NCBI GenBank assembly: GCA_001270045.2
Contig: DF970686.1
Coordinates: 372,001 to 436,000, forward strand
Direction: 5' to 3'
Length of the DNA stretch: 64,000 nucleotides
Source: Bacteroidales bacterium 6E
GTDB lineage: Bacteria > Bacteroidota > Bacteroidia > Bacteroidales > Prolixibacteraceae
Below, one piece after another: positions 36,694 through 46,370 of this stretch (position 1 is the first letter of the stretch; the number at the start of each line of letters is the position of its first letter). Made by a program: the position numbers and the translations under genes. The notes beneath the pieces were generated by a model. The model was not told where the DNA came from, ran no database searches, and worked only from the letters and a program-made list of their open reading frames with translations.

Positions 36694-37854
36694 ATGCAGA
36701 TAAAATTGCCTGAAACACAGGGCAGCCTATTCTGGGAAACCAGAAAGCTGGCGTTGGAGAACAATGCCATCGATATGTCAGTGGGAATGACCGAGTTTAA
36801 ATGTCCTCCAAGGCTTGTTGAATTAGCCTCGTCATATATGCTGGAGAACACCATCAATTATGCTCCCTTGGAAGGGATAATTTCACTTCGGGAGAGAATC
36901 TCCGAGTCTGTCCAAAAGAATTATGGGAAGTTTTATCATCCTGAAAGTGAAATTACTATCTGTGCAGGAATGGTTCAGGCTGCGACAAATGTTATTACAA
37001 CTGTTGTTAATGAAGGCGATGAAGTTTTATTGACTGATCCCTCCTATTTCACATATAATCAGGCGATTAGATTAAATGGTGGGATGCCGGTATATGTTCC
37101 GTTAAAAGAACCTGGATTCCGGATTGATTGGGAAGATGTCAGAAAAATGATTAATTCAAAGACGAGATTAATTATTCTGAATTCGCCACATAATCCCACT
37201 GGGAGTGTTTTTGGAAAAGAAGACTTATTGCAATTACAACGATTGACAAATGGTACATCAATTTATATCCTAAGCGATGAAGGATTTGAGCATTTGGTTT
37301 ATGATCAGGAAAGGCATCAGAGCGTTTCCCAGTTTTCACAACTTGCAGCCCGTAGTTTTATAATTTCCTCAGCTGGTCCGGTCTTTCATATTAATGGATG
37401 GAGTATTTCATGGTGCTTAGCTCCAGCCAACATGATGGCAGAATTTAGAAAAGTACACGAGAACAGCGCATTTTCAGTGGCAACACCATTTCAGTACGCT
37501 TTGGCAAGTTATTGGGAAGGAGCGCAGGAACTGGAGGATATTACCGAATTTTATCATGGTAAACGAAATTACTTTAACCGCTTGTTAAAAGGCAGTCCAT
37601 ATATTATTGAACCTTCACAGGGAACATACTATCAGTTGATTAATTATAAAAATCTATCATCGGAAATTGATACTGAGTTTTCAAAAAGGCTAATTCATGA
37701 AGCACGTGTAGCAGCGACACCATTATCCCTTTTTATGCAAAAGAAAAGGAACCTTCAATATTTGCGGTTTTGTTTTGCGAAAAGGAATGAAACCCTTGAA
37801 GAGGTAGCTGGAAGATTACTGGAGTTTGCCGAGAGAATTGGAAAAATGAACTAG
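36694..37854 (+). CDS. Fold-type I aminotransferase homologue lacking the catalytic lysine
   Basis: 386 residues from ATG 36694; a TTG at 36634 would give 406. It resembles methionine/kynurenine aminotransferases of the YbdL/KAT group: NYAPLEGIISLRERI, ITICAGMVQAATNVITT, LTDPSYFTY, LNSPHNPTGSVF (Asn), SDEGFEHLVYD (Asp) and the carboxylate-binding Arg in YLRFCFAK. The PLP-lysine stretch, SSFGKTYHxTGWK in active enzymes, reads SSAGPVFHINGWS: the Lys that forms the Schiff base is Pro (codon 37378-37380), and the Tyr after the Asp is Phe. The frame is intact over its whole length, so this looks like a repurposed or non-transaminating protein, not a pseudogene. It lies downstream of recO and converges with the AMMECR1 gene. 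Confidence 0.8.
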   Translation: MQIKLPETQGSLFWETRKLALENNAIDMSVGMTEFKCPPRLVELASSYMLENTINYAPLEGIISLRERISESVQKNYGKFYHPESEITICAGMVQAATNVITTVVNEGDEVLLTDPSYFTYNQAIRLNGGMPVYVPLKEPGFRIDWEDVRKMINSKTRLIILNSPHNPTGSVFGKEDLLQLQRLTNGTSIYILSDEGFEHLVYDQERHQSVSQFSQLAARSFIISSAGPVFHINGWSISWCLAPANMMAEFRKVHENSAFSVATPFQYALASYWEGAQELEDITEFYHGKRNYFNRLLKGSPYIIEPSQGTYYQLINYKNLSSEIDTEFSKRLIHEARVAATPLSLFMQKKRNLQYLRFCFAKRNETLEEVAGRLLEFAERIGKMN

Positions 37855-37875
37855 TAGAAATACTGAACAACATTC

Positions 37876-38439
37876 TCATTTAATAAAACTTAGATTTCCG
37901 AACACTTCTGCTTCAAAAATATATAGTTCGGCATGTTCCCATCCATTCCATCCTAATCCGGCCTTGTCTCTTGAACACCGTCCAAGGAATTCTTCAATGG
38001 TCCAATGGTACTTAACAGCAACCTGTGGTAAAAAGGTTCCCCTGTTCATACCTTTGCACATAAAAATCCCATGTTTGCCCAAGATAATTTCATCTTTCGA
38101 TTTAATTCGGGTTAATGGTGACAGTGCTGAGATTTCAATTTCCAAATCGGTAAGTTCATCTGGCAATATTGGTGCAAATCTGCCATCTAAAGTAGCTGCC
38201 ACTGCCGATTTGTTGACAGTCTCGGCAAGGGATAACTCCCCTTCGAAAGCTCCAATACATCCCCGGAGGTCACCTTTAACATATATGCTGACAAAGGCAC
38301 CTCCTTTCACATTTACTTGTCCAATGGGCAATTGTTCAGTGATTGTATACCGATCACCGTTAAGGACCATTGAGCGTACTGATTTCTCGGCTATATTCAA
38401 TAGTGTCTCTTTTTCTTTTGATGTTAATGAATATCTCAT
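37876..38439 (-). CDS. AmmeMemoRadiSam system protein A (AMMECR1 domain)
   Basis: 187 residues, a single AMMECR1 domain. The signature GAFVSIYVKGDLRGCIGAFEGELSLAETVNKSAVAATLDGRF contains the LRGCIG motif, and DLEIEISALSPL with the central beta region follows. The human protein is linked to a developmental syndrome; the bacterial protein is of unknown function. It starts 3 nt after the MEMO-family gene ends, so the two are cotranscribed. Confidence 0.93.
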   Translation of the reverse strand: MRYSLTSKEKETLLNIAEKSVRSMVLNGDRYTITEQLPIGQVNVKGGAFVSIYVKGDLRGCIGAFEGELSLAETVNKSAVAATLDGRFAPILPDELTDLEIEISALSPLTRIKSKDEIILGKHGIFMCKGMNRGTFLPQVAVKYHWTIEEFLGRCSRDKAGLGWNGWEHAELYIFEAEVFGNLSFIK

Positions 38440-38442
38440 GGT

Positions 38443-39318
38443 TCATTTTTCATATATGGCTATTGAACTGTAACCCACAACCCGTTTGCGATCCCCATAT
38501 ATTGTCTGATCGCCCGAATTTTGATAATCAATCCAATGATATGAGAATGCTTTGTGTTGGGTCATATAGAGTAGAGTGAGTACTGATGTCCAACTGCATA
38601 AAGATGTAATTAGTCCGGGGGTTTCTAATCGTCTATTTTCTTCCAGCGTATTGATTAAATGATTAGGATCATTCGATAAAATGGCATTTGTAGTAATACG
38701 ATCATTTTCAATTGCGTCATTATAAGATGGATAATGCGAAAAGTCGCTGCTGATTATAAACAGGTTACTTTTGGCAAGATAAGGTGAAAGTGTCTGAGCA
38801 AGTGATGAGCATTCCCCGGCATTATGGGTACCCAGAATTATGGGTATGAGATTAAACGGTTTGTTCAGAATTACTTGCAAAAAGGGAAGTTGTACTTCAA
38901 GGCCGTGTTCAAAAAGATGTGCATCTTCCCTGCATTCGAAAAGTGTGTTTGCATTACAGAGAGAATTTATTGTTTCATGATCAATTTTAATTATCCCTAG
39001 TGGTGTTTCGTAATCGCCAGATCGATAAATACTTGCGCCCTGATAATACATCTGGTGACTTGAGGCCAGAATAAATACCCTTTCAACATAGGGCTCAGGA
39101 CCAAGTTGATTGTAGGCGGAAGCAGCTGTAATACCACTAAAAATATAACCTGCATGAGGGACAATAATCGCCAGGGGAATTGTTGTTTTTTGAGTACATG
39201 GTTTTGCCATCTTCAGCAATCTTGTTACTTCTGATCGTAAAATGGAAGGCTTTCCAGGATAAAACTGACCAGCTACTGCAGGTTTGCGGTTGTGATACCT
39301 AATCTTATTTGATGGCAT
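38443..39318 (-). CDS. AmmeMemoRadiSam system protein B (MEMO1 family)
   Basis: 291 residues. MEMO landmarks: KPAVAGQFYPGKPSIL, VPHAGYIFSGITAASAY (His ligand), ASSHQMYYQGASIYRSGDYETPLG (second His), SSDFSHYPSYNDAIENDRI and LCSWTSVLTLLY (Cys ligand). The metal-binding set known from human MEMO1 (two His and one Cys) appears conserved. Family members resemble class III extradiol dioxygenases and may handle iron. First gene of a two-gene operon with AMMECR1. The third, radical SAM member is not in this window. Confidence 0.92.
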   Translation of the reverse strand: MPSNKIRYHNRKPAVAGQFYPGKPSILRSEVTRLLKMAKPCTQKTTIPLAIIVPHAGYIFSGITAASAYNQLGPEPYVERVFILASSHQMYYQGASIYRSGDYETPLGIIKIDHETINSLCNANTLFECREDAHLFEHGLEVQLPFLQVILNKPFNLIPIILGTHNAGECSSLAQTLSPYLAKSNLFIISSDFSHYPSYNDAIENDRITTNAILSNDPNHLINTLEENRRLETPGLITSLCSWTSVLTLLYMTQHKAFSYHWIDYQNSGDQTIYGDRKRVVGYSSIAIYEK

Positions 39319-39741
39319 CTGTTGTAATTTATTTCTGTTCTGTTGTACGAATAGCGTTTGATTAGGTTTTGTATTTTGGAAAGTACAGTTTTTCTACTCT
39401 TTAGATTCAATGCTTAATCAATTCCTGGAATATATTTTATGGTTCTGTGAATTTATATCCCATGAAAATGAGTAAATTTGTCATATGTTAATTAACCTTC
39501 CATGTACTTGATTGAATTGAACTTGCAAAATGCAACTTTAAGCTATTGAATGTCTTGAGAGAACAATTTACTGGTACAACAATTTTAGAATGATAACTTA
39601 GAATGGAATTTTGAGATCTTGGTTGCAAATACAATGAATTTATATATTAGTATGATTATAAAACTTAAATCTATCGTTCTGCAGAGCTAAATTTTCCAGA
39701 ACTACAATAGTTGAATATTTAAATGTCAAATAAAATAGTTT
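39319..39741. other. Long divergent intergenic region (423 nt)
   Basis: Very AT-rich region between the MEMO/AMMECR1 operon (minus) and the M16 peptidase operon (plus). A TAAATTTG (39473-39480) fits the -7 consensus on the plus strand but lies 262 nt from the next start. No credible open frame or RNA could be seen. Confidence 0.5.
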
Positions 39742-41073
39742 ATGAAGAACCGGATAAAGTGGTTGGCAGTAATTTTTCTGTCAACATTGGCTGTTGCCTC
39801 TTGGGGACAAGCCAATAAAATTGAGTTTACAGAGTTTACTCTTGATAATGGTTTGCATGTTATTCTTCAGCCGGATAACACAACTCCAAACATTATCGTG
39901 AGTATAATGTATCATGTGGGATCAAAGAATGAAATGCCTGATCGTACAGGATTTGCCCACTTCTTTGAACATTTGATGTTTGAGGGTACAAAAAATATTC
40001 CCAGAGGAATGTTTTCCCGCTATGTTGAGGAATCTGGTGGAACCTTGAACGCTGGTACAAATTTCGATTACACCGTTTACTATGTAATGCTACCCTCCAA
40101 CCAGCTTGAATTGGGCTTATGGCTTGAATCTGAAAGATTACTCCACCCAAAGGTTGATTCTGTTGGAATCGCAACCCAAAAAGGGGTTGTTACCGAAGAG
40201 ATGAAGCAGACACGCGATAACCAGCCCTATGGTCGTTTACTGATTGAAACGGTGAGCCGTGCGTTTACTATCCACCCATATCGTTGGGATATCATTGGTG
40301 CCGATCCACATATCAGGAACGCAAAGGATCATGAATTTGTTGAATTTCATGATATGTTCTATGTTCCCAATAATGCAGTTCTTGTGATTGCCGGGGATCT
40401 TGATGTTTCTGAAGCCCGCCCCTTGGTTGAAAAATACTTTGGTGATATTTCTGCGGGAACCAAAGAGATCAGAAGACCTTTGCCCAATGAACCCAGGCGT
40501 AACATTGAAGTTCGTGATACTGTTTATGACAATATTCAATTGCCGATGGTCATTCAGGCATACCATATACCAGGCAGTGGAACTGACGATTACTATGCCA
40601 CCGAAATGCTTGGCTCCCTTCTATCTGAAGGAAAGAGCAGCAGGCTGTATAAATCACTTGTAGACGATCAGAGACTTGCTCTTCAAGTTGCTGCAGTCCC
40701 GTTGGGCTATGAGCAGCCAGGCCTAACGTTAATTATTGCCATTCCCCAAATGGGTGTTGATCCAAAGGTGCTGGAAGATGCCATGAACAAAGAGCTCGAA
40801 AATGTCAGGACAAATCTAATATCCGAAAAGGAAATGGAAAAACTGCGAAACCAATTTGAAAATCAGGTAGTCAACAGCAATACAACCATTTCGAGCAGGG
40901 CAATGAATCTGGCCCAGAATTACACTTTCTTCAAAGATGCCAACAGGATTAATACCACCTTAGACAAATATCTCTCGGTAACAAGAGAGGATTTACAGAA
41001 GGTAGCAAATGAATATTTCAGGGAAAATAACCGCGTTGTACTCTATTTCCTTCCCAAATCACAGCAGAACTAA
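39742..41073 (+). CDS. M16 family zinc metallopeptidase, catalytic
   Basis: 443 residues. Signal peptide MKNRIKWLAVIFLSTLAVASWGQ. The inverted zinc motif HFFEH lies near residue 75 (GFAHFFEHLMFEGTKN), with the third-ligand Glu in a helix about 76 residues further (KGVVTEEMKQTRDNQPYG). The middle and C-terminal halves are the second pitrilysin-type domain (GSLLSEGKSSRLYKSL). It should be an active periplasmic zinc peptidase working together with the inactive partner encoded 39 nt downstream. Confidence 0.94.
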   Translation: MKNRIKWLAVIFLSTLAVASWGQANKIEFTEFTLDNGLHVILQPDNTTPNIIVSIMYHVGSKNEMPDRTGFAHFFEHLMFEGTKNIPRGMFSRYVEESGGTLNAGTNFDYTVYYVMLPSNQLELGLWLESERLLHPKVDSVGIATQKGVVTEEMKQTRDNQPYGRLLIETVSRAFTIHPYRWDIIGADPHIRNAKDHEFVEFHDMFYVPNNAVLVIAGDLDVSEARPLVEKYFGDISAGTKEIRRPLPNEPRRNIEVRDTVYDNIQLPMVIQAYHIPGSGTDDYYATEMLGSLLSEGKSSRLYKSLVDDQRLALQVAAVPLGYEQPGLTLIIAIPQMGVDPKVLEDAMNKELENVRTNLISEKEMEKLRNQFENQVVNSNTTISSRAMNLAQNYTFFKDANRINTTLDKYLSVTREDLQKVANEYFRENNRVVLYFLPKSQQN

Positions 41074-41112
41074 TACCTTAATCAGTCTTTGTCATTTGAA
41101 AAACAGTAATTT

Positions 41113-43194
41113 ATGAAAAAGTTATTATATATATTTATTTTCACTATTGTGGCGGCCTTTAACGGCAATGCCCAGCTTGACAGAAGCCAGCCTCCCAAAC
41201 CAGGACCAGCTCCAACCATTAATATAGGAGACTATTCCACTTTTACACTTCCCAATGGTTTAAAGGTTATATTAGTTGAGAATCATAAGGTTCCTGTAAT
41301 TAGCTGGCAACTTACCCTTGATATTGATCCGGTAATGGAGGGTGATGCAAAAGGATATGTCGACCTCACTGGAGATTTACTTAGGGCAGGAACAAAAAGC
41401 AGATCCAAAGCACAACTGGACGAAGAGATTGATTTTATCGGGGCGTCCCTTTCAACTTATGCAACTGGTATGTATGGTTCCTCACTCACAAAGCATCGTG
41501 AGAAACTACTTTCCCTCATGTCGGATGTTTTATTGAATCCTACTTTTCCACAAGAAGAGATGGACAAGAGCCTTGCACAGTATCTTTCGGCATTACCTAT
41601 CCAGGAAAGTGATGCCAATGCCATGGTGGATAACCTTATTTCTTCTGTTGTTTATGGTCAGGAACATCCATATGGAGAAGTGGTTACCAAGGAAAGTTTG
41701 GCAAATATTACCCTTAAGCATGTCACTGATTATTACCAGACTTATTTTAAACCAAATGTTGCATACCTGGTTGTGGTTGGCGATATAAAAATGAAAGACG
41801 CAAAGAAACTGGCCAAAAAGTATTTTGGAAAATGGTCAAAAGGTGATGTTCCTCGAAAGACCTACGACATTCCATTGGCACCTGAAGCGAATAAAGTGGC
41901 TTTTACTAATCGTGACGGAGCAGTTCAGAGTGTTATTGCCGTTGCCTACCCCGTGGGATTGAAACCGGGAGATCCTGATGCCATTAAGGCAAGCGTAATG
42001 AATGGTATTCTCGGGGGAGGTGTTTTTTCCGGCAGACTTATGCAAAACCTTCGTGAAGATAAAGCTTATACATATGGTGCCAATTCATCTCTTTCCAGCG
42101 ATAGATTGGTTGGGAGGTTTGCAGCGAGGACAGAAGTTGGAACAAACGTTACAGACAGTGCCCTGGTTGAAATATTACATGAAATGAAAAGGATGGTTAA
42201 TGAGCCTGTTGGGCAGGAAGCGCTGACATTGGTGAAAAACTATCTCAATGGAAGCTTTGCCAGGTCACTTGAAAATCCAAGGACAATTGCCAATTTCGCA
42301 TTAAATATAGAACGATATAACCTGCCCAAAGATTACTATGCAACATATCTTGAGAAATTGGCATCGGTTACTGTTGAGGATGTAATGTCCATGGCACAGA
42401 AGTATATTCGACCGGAAAATGCCTGGATTCTGGTTGGAGGTAATAAGGCCGAAATATCATCTCGTCTTGCCCGTTTCAGCGATAATAACGAAGTGCTCTT
42501 TTATGATGCCTATGGAAGACCTGTCAAAGATGCAGACGTGATTCTGGATACTGATTTAACAGCCGGGAAAGTGATAGATAAGTATGTGAAAGCATTGGGA
42601 GGCAAGGAGAGACTATTGGCGCTGAACGACATTGTGATGAAAATGACGACTTCCATGCAGGGAATGACCATTGAAATGTCGAGTACGAGAAAAGCTCCGA
42701 ATAAGGTGCTGGTCACAACTAGTTTAGGGGGAAATGTAATTCAGAAACAGGTTTTTGACGGAACTAAAGGTGTAGTGACTGCAATGGGTCAAACAATGGA
42801 ACTGTCTGGAAAACAACTTGAAGACATGAAGGCCCAGGCAAACATGACGCTGGAACTTGATTACGGAAAACTTGGCTATGAGCTGAAATTAATGGAAGTG
42901 GAGAATGTTAACGGTAAACCTGCCTTTAAGATTCAGGTAAATTCGCCTGCCGGATCCTCGGTTGTTGATTTTTATGATGTAGAAAGTGGATTGAAGGTAA
43001 AATCAGTTTCAAGTCAGGAAACACAAATGGGAACTATTGCCGTGACTACCATTTATGAAGACTATCGTGAGGTTGATGGTTTAAAATTCCCCTTTATGAT
43101 CAAGCAACAAGCTGGTCCTCAAAACGTGGACATGAAGGTGGTTTCGCTTGAACTAAATACCGGTGTCAGTGACGACATCTTTTCTACAAATTAA
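41113..43194 (+). CDS. M16-like inactive subunit fused to a lipoprotein-sorting-type domain
   Basis: 693 residues. Signal peptide MKKLLYIFIFTIVAAFNGNA. About residues 35-470 are an M16 peptidase fold (TLPNGLKVILVENHKVPVISWQLTLD; GGGVFSGRLMQNLREDKAYTYGA), but the HxxEH zinc motif is replaced by YVDLTGD, so this subunit is not catalytic. About residues 480-693 are an extra domain of long beta strands (IVMKMTTSMQGMTIEMSSTRKAPNKVLV; FYDVESGLKVKSVSSQE) resembling LolA/LolB-like or DUF4292-type lipid-binding domains. Likely heterodimer partner of the upstream catalytic peptidase. Confidence 0.85.
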   Translation: MKKLLYIFIFTIVAAFNGNAQLDRSQPPKPGPAPTINIGDYSTFTLPNGLKVILVENHKVPVISWQLTLDIDPVMEGDAKGYVDLTGDLLRAGTKSRSKAQLDEEIDFIGASLSTYATGMYGSSLTKHREKLLSLMSDVLLNPTFPQEEMDKSLAQYLSALPIQESDANAMVDNLISSVVYGQEHPYGEVVTKESLANITLKHVTDYYQTYFKPNVAYLVVVGDIKMKDAKKLAKKYFGKWSKGDVPRKTYDIPLAPEANKVAFTNRDGAVQSVIAVAYPVGLKPGDPDAIKASVMNGILGGGVFSGRLMQNLREDKAYTYGANSSLSSDRLVGRFAARTEVGTNVTDSALVEILHEMKRMVNEPVGQEALTLVKNYLNGSFARSLENPRTIANFALNIERYNLPKDYYATYLEKLASVTVEDVMSMAQKYIRPENAWILVGGNKAEISSRLARFSDNNEVLFYDAYGRPVKDADVILDTDLTAGKVIDKYVKALGGKERLLALNDIVMKMTTSMQGMTIEMSSTRKAPNKVLVTTSLGGNVIQKQVFDGTKGVVTAMGQTMELSGKQLEDMKAQANMTLELDYGKLGYELKLMEVENVNGKPAFKIQVNSPAGSSVVDFYDVESGLKVKSVSSQETQMGTIAVTTIYEDYREVDGLKFPFMIKQQAGPQNVDMKVVSLELNTGVSDDIFSTN

Positions 43195-43212
43195 GATAAT
43201 TTGTTCCTCTTG

Positions 43213-43245
43213 ATAAAGCAGTCTTAATGGGCTGCTTTATTTTTT
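43213..43245 (+). terminator. Rho-independent terminator after the M16 operon
   Basis: 9-bp stem ATAAAGCAG (43213-43221) / CTGCTTTAT (43232-43240), 10-nt loop, followed by five T. Confidence 0.85.
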
Positions 43246-43367
43246 ATCCAAATTACCTGTTTCTATTAATTAACAGGAGACTCATAATTTTTTCAGACGG
43301 AAATGTGAATTAACAGAAAACCTTTAAGAAATTTGCGGGTTGATTGAAATAAAATCCTGAATATAAA

Positions 43368-46238
43368 ATGGCAAATCAAAACAAGAATGATCTCATTGGT
43401 GAGGTCATCGTTGAGTCGGAAGAAGAGATGGTTGTAGTTGAGGGTGCCCGTGTACATAATCTTCAGAATATCGATGTTGAAATTCCCAGAAATAAGCTTA
43501 CCGTAATAACAGGTTTAAGTGGTAGCGGAAAGTCATCCCTTGCCTTTGATACTATTTATGCAGAAGGTCAAAGACGATATATTGAGACCTTTTCAGCTTA
43601 CGCCCGATCCTTTATAGGGAACATGGAACGTCCTGATGTAGATAAAATAACAGGACTTAGTCCGGTTATTTCAATAGAGCAAAAAGTTACAAGTCGCAAT
43701 CCAAGATCAACGGTTGGAACAGTCACGGAAATTTATGATTTTCTGAGATTATTTTATGCCAGGGCAAGTGAAGCCTTTTCATACAATACTGGTGAAAAGA
43801 TGGTGAAATATTCCGATGAGAAAATTTTACAGCTTATCAAAGAGAAATTCTCTGGAAGTAGAATTCATGTGCTTGCCCCTCAGGTTAAAGGTAGGAAAGG
43901 GCATTACCGGGAACTATTCGAACAAATGCGCCGCAAAGGTTTTCTGTATGCCCGGGTGGATGGGGAAATTAAAGAATTAACCCATGGATTCAAGGTTGAC
44001 CGATATAAGAATCATTTTATAGAAATGGTTGTAGATAAGTTGGTGGTGGATGATGCCTCTGACAAAAGACTTAGGGAGAGTGTTCGGACGGCTATGTCCC
44101 AGGGTCATGGTATCATAATGATTTTGAATCATGAAAATGGGGATGTAAGGTACTATAGTCGTCAATTGATGTGTCCTACCACTGGTATTTCATACAGTGA
44201 ACCGGCACCCCACAACTTCTCATTCAATTCACCACAGGGTGCATGCCATAAATGTAACGGCCTTGGTCGAATCTCAGAGATTGATTTGGATAAGATAATT
44301 CCTGATCGAAAAATTAGCATTGGCAAAGGAGGAATCGCTCCTTTAGGTCCACAGAAGAACTCATTGATATGGTGGCAGATTGAGGCATTAGGCGAAAAAT
44401 ATGACTTCGACCTGAAAACACCGCTTCAGGATATTCCGGAAGAAGGACTGGATGCCCTGTTATATGGAACTACTGAAAGAATTCAGCTGAAAAATACTCC
44501 ACTTGGGTCCAGCCTGAATTATATGATGACTTATGAAGGCCTGATCAAATATATTGAAAGCCAGCGTGAGGATAATCCATCTTTAAAAGCACAGAAGTGG
44601 GCAAACCAATTTGTTCGCACCATCCCATGTCCTGAGTGTGGTGGGATGAGATTGAAAAAGGAAGCGCTTTGGTTTAAGATTGACAATCGTAATATTGCAG
44701 AGCTTTCCCAAATGGATTTGATACAGTTGGGTGAATGGTTTTCAGGATTGGAAAGTCGATTATCGGAAAGGCAACAGCTAATTGCAAGGGAAGTTATTAA
44801 GGAAATTAGAGACAGGCTTCGTTTCTTGCTGGATGTTGGACTTAATTACCTGGCACTTGATCGTCCGGCTTCCAGCTTGTCGGGTGGTGAATCACAGAGA
44901 ATACGCCTGGCAACACAAATAGGGTCACAGCTTGTCAATGTACTTTATATCCTTGATGAGCCAAGTATTGGATTGCATCACCGGGATAATTTGAAATTGA
45001 TACGGGCTCTTGAACAATTACGGGATAGTGGAAATACTGTTGTTGTTGTAGAACACGATAAGGAGATGATGATACACGCAGATTACCTGATAGATATGGG
45101 GCCCTTTGCCGGGAAACACGGTGGCGAGGTGGTGGCGTCAGGAACTCCAAGTGAAGTTATGCAGAAGAGCTCACTCACATCTGATTATCTTACAGGTCGT
45201 AAAAGTATTGAAGTCCCTTCGGCCCGAAGAGCTGGGAATGGAAAATGGCTGAAGGTCATTGGATGTAAAGGCAATAATCTTAAGAACGTTAATCTTTCAT
45301 TACCCCTTGGGAAAATGATTTGTGTTACAGGTGTTTCCGGGAGTGGAAAGTCAACATTGATCAACGAAACCTTGCAGCCAATACTGAGTCAACATTTCTA
45401 TAATTCAGTAAAGGATTCACTTCCTTATGATACAATTGAAGGTTTGGAATGGATTGATAAGGTTGTTGAAGTTGATCAGTCACCAATAGGACGAACACCC
45501 AGATCAAACCCGGTAACATATACCGGTGTCTTTTCAGATATCCGGAATCTATTTGCACAGTTGCCGGAATCTAAAATTCGTGGATACCTGCCCGGGAGAT
45601 TTTCATTCAATGTTAAGGGAGGTAGATGTGAAGAGTGTCAGGGGGCAGGAGTCAAGGTGATTGAAATGAATTTTTTACCTGATGTCTATGTCCATTGTGA
45701 TAAATGTAACGGTAAAAGATACAATCGTGAGACTCTTGAAGTCAGATACAAAGGAAAATCCATTTCGGACGTGCTTGACATGACCATAAATCAGGGAGTT
45801 GAGTTCTTTGAAACAATTCCATCTATCGCACAGAAACTGAGAACTCTTAAGGATGTCGGACTCGGATATATAACCCTGGGTCAGTCCTCTACAACGCTTT
45901 CAGGAGGAGAGTCTCAAAGGGTCAAGCTATCAGCTGAATTATCCAAACGGGATACTGGTAAAACAATTTATATACTTGATGAGCCTACTACAGGATTACA
46001 CTTTGAAGATATTCGGGTCTTGCTCGAGGTAATCAATAAATTGGTTGATAAGGGTAATACCGTTGTGGTTATTGAGCATAATCTGGATGTAATCAAGTCG
46101 GCTGACCATATTATTGATCTTGGTCCCGAGGGTGGCCGTGACGGGGGAAGGATCCTATGCTCTGGCACACCGGAAGAGGTTGCTGAATGCAATGAATCCT
46201 ATACTGCTGTTTTTCTTAGGGAGGAGCTTGGATTGTAA
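43368..46238 (+). CDS. uvrA: Excinuclease ABC subunit UvrA
   Basis: 956 residues. Two ABC ATPase modules: first Walker A GLSGSGKSSLAFDTIYAEGQRRYIETFSAYAR (about residue 48) and second GVSGSGKSTLINETL (about 655); signatures SSLSGGESQRIRLA and TTLSGGESQRVKLSAEL. Zinc modules CHKCNGLG, CPECGGMR and CEECQGAG/CDKCNGKR are present. SRNPRSTVGTVTEIYDFLR is typical. It recognises bulky DNA damage and loads UvrB. The N-terminus is about 20 residues longer than in E. coli. Monocistronic, with a nucleoside kinase 132 nt downstream. Confidence 0.97.
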   Translation: MANQNKNDLIGEVIVESEEEMVVVEGARVHNLQNIDVEIPRNKLTVITGLSGSGKSSLAFDTIYAEGQRRYIETFSAYARSFIGNMERPDVDKITGLSPVISIEQKVTSRNPRSTVGTVTEIYDFLRLFYARASEAFSYNTGEKMVKYSDEKILQLIKEKFSGSRIHVLAPQVKGRKGHYRELFEQMRRKGFLYARVDGEIKELTHGFKVDRYKNHFIEMVVDKLVVDDASDKRLRESVRTAMSQGHGIIMILNHENGDVRYYSRQLMCPTTGISYSEPAPHNFSFNSPQGACHKCNGLGRISEIDLDKIIPDRKISIGKGGIAPLGPQKNSLIWWQIEALGEKYDFDLKTPLQDIPEEGLDALLYGTTERIQLKNTPLGSSLNYMMTYEGLIKYIESQREDNPSLKAQKWANQFVRTIPCPECGGMRLKKEALWFKIDNRNIAELSQMDLIQLGEWFSGLESRLSERQQLIAREVIKEIRDRLRFLLDVGLNYLALDRPASSLSGGESQRIRLATQIGSQLVNVLYILDEPSIGLHHRDNLKLIRALEQLRDSGNTVVVVEHDKEMMIHADYLIDMGPFAGKHGGEVVASGTPSEVMQKSSLTSDYLTGRKSIEVPSARRAGNGKWLKVIGCKGNNLKNVNLSLPLGKMICVTGVSGSGKSTLINETLQPILSQHFYNSVKDSLPYDTIEGLEWIDKVVEVDQSPIGRTPRSNPVTYTGVFSDIRNLFAQLPESKIRGYLPGRFSFNVKGGRCEECQGAGVKVIEMNFLPDVYVHCDKCNGKRYNRETLEVRYKGKSISDVLDMTINQGVEFFETIPSIAQKLRTLKDVGLGYITLGQSSTTLSGGESQRVKLSAELSKRDTGKTIYILDEPTTGLHFEDIRVLLEVINKLVDKGNTVVVIEHNLDVIKSADHIIDLGPEGGRDGGRILCSGTPEEVAECNESYTAVFLREELGL

Positions 46239-46370
46239 AAGAGATTTTTGTGTCAGGCGCTTTGCCGGATGTCATTCCGGGAAGGATTCATTGTTTGACA
46301 AACAGGATATTTTCAGTAGATTTAAGCTTTTGTTTGATTCATCAGGAAATTTCTTAAAAGACGAAAACAA

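Noticed and set aside
37964-38473. 169-codon plus-strand open frame opposite AMMECR1
   Set aside because: The opposite strand encodes the clear LRGCIG signature; this frame has none.
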